Program-made: the position numbers and the translations under genes
NCBI GenBank assembly: GCA_947073895.1
Contig: CAMTNN010000022.1
Span: 1-13,633 of the forward strand
From: an uncultured cyanobacterium
Lineage (GTDB): Bacteria > Cyanobacteriota > Vampirovibrionia > Gastranaerophilales > Gastranaerophilaceae
Direction: 5' to 3'
DNA: 13,633 nt
Notes under the pieces: model-generated
Told to the model about the DNA's origin: nothing
The model's input: only the letters and a program-made list of their open reading frames with translations
The model's database searches: none
Shown: positions 13,430 to 13,633 of the stretch, piece after piece
Position numbering within the stretch: position 1 is the stretch's first letter
Layout of the letters: every line of letters starts with the position of its first letter

Positions 13430-13489
13430 TAATTTTCCTTGATTTTTGAAAAAAATCATTAAAATGATAATATACGGAGTTTAAAAATC

Positions 13490-13633
13490 ATGATTAATTT
13501 TGAAAAATTTACTAATTATTCGCAAGAAATAATTTTCGCAGCGAATGCAAAAAAAGACTTTTACAAAAATACCGAAGTTCAACCTGAACATATTGTTATG
13601 GCTATGATTGAAGACAAAGGAATTGCTAAAGAT
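13490..13633 (+). CDS. clpB: Clp ATPase (ClpB/ClpC type) N-terminal domain, 3' truncated by window edge
   Basis: The frame opens at ATG 13490 with CGGAG about 10 bases upstream and stays open to the window edge (48 codons). The residues MINFEKFTNYSQEIIFAANA and, further on, EVQPEHIVMAMI match the first repeat of the Clp N domain: F-T-x-x-(S/A)-x-x-x-(I/L)-x-x-A followed by the v-x-P-E-H-(I/L) motif. This domain docks substrates or adaptors on the ClpB disaggregase or ClpC protease motor. The choice between ClpB and ClpC cannot be made from 48 residues; the gene symbol is provisional. Confidence 0.8.
   Translation, partial: MINFEKFTNYSQEIIFAANAKKDFYKNTEVQPEHIVMAMIEDKGIAKD

Noticed and set aside
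13408..13489. CIRCE/HrcA operator before the Clp gene.
   Set aside because: The TTAGCACTC inverted repeat is not present.

Overview
The window is AT-rich DNA (roughly one third G+C by eye) using the standard bacterial code: TGA is a stop (it ends the MuB-like gene) and the tRNA-Ser has a UGA anticodon. The chromosomal genes (ABC exporter, tRNA-Ser, ruvA, two 5'-nucleotidase-like paralogues, an LCP-family protein, a nitroreductase and the start of a Clp ATPase) fit a low-GC, gut-type bacterium. The cyanobacterial flavour of the HU protein makes the Vampirovibrionia/Gastranaerophilales (Melainabacteria) lineage my best guess. That placement is inference only.

Bases 1-967 are the 3' part of an ABC exporter gene. 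About 970-6800 is a compact Mu-like transposable element that reads as the complete early region of a Mu-type phage and nothing else. On the minus strand, from 5275 down to 997, lie a Ner-like regulator, MuA-type DDE transposase, MuB-type AAA ATPase, a 47-aa membrane peptide, a GemA/gp16-like protein, an 87-aa protein and a Mor-like activator. The divergent S24-type repressor is on the plus strand. An HU gene and an array of four related repeats sit at the outer edge next to tRNA-Ser. No head, tail or lysis gene is present, so this is a transposon, a satellite or a collapsed prophage.

The most striking feature is a type II hammerhead ribozyme on the minus strand (1314-1378). It lies in the early transcript between the 87-aa gene and the mor-like gene. 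Every core element is present: GAAA, GUC at the cleavage site, CUGAUGA, and three closed stems. Self-cleavage would separate the mor-like message from the transposition genes. The upstream stop codon can pair into an extension of stem II, so translation could influence folding.

From 6800 onward the chromosome resumes. tRNA-Ser(UGA) on the minus strand has its own promoter and terminator. It is followed by ruvA, a long hairpin terminator, two tandem 527-aa nucleotidase-like proteins without signal peptides, an LCP/LytR-type envelope protein coupled to a nitroreductase, a convergent small four-cysteine protein, and the start of a ClpB/ClpC-type gene. Two intergenic spots (6985-7060 and 11070-11122) share a related hairpin-bearing motif that I do not recognise.
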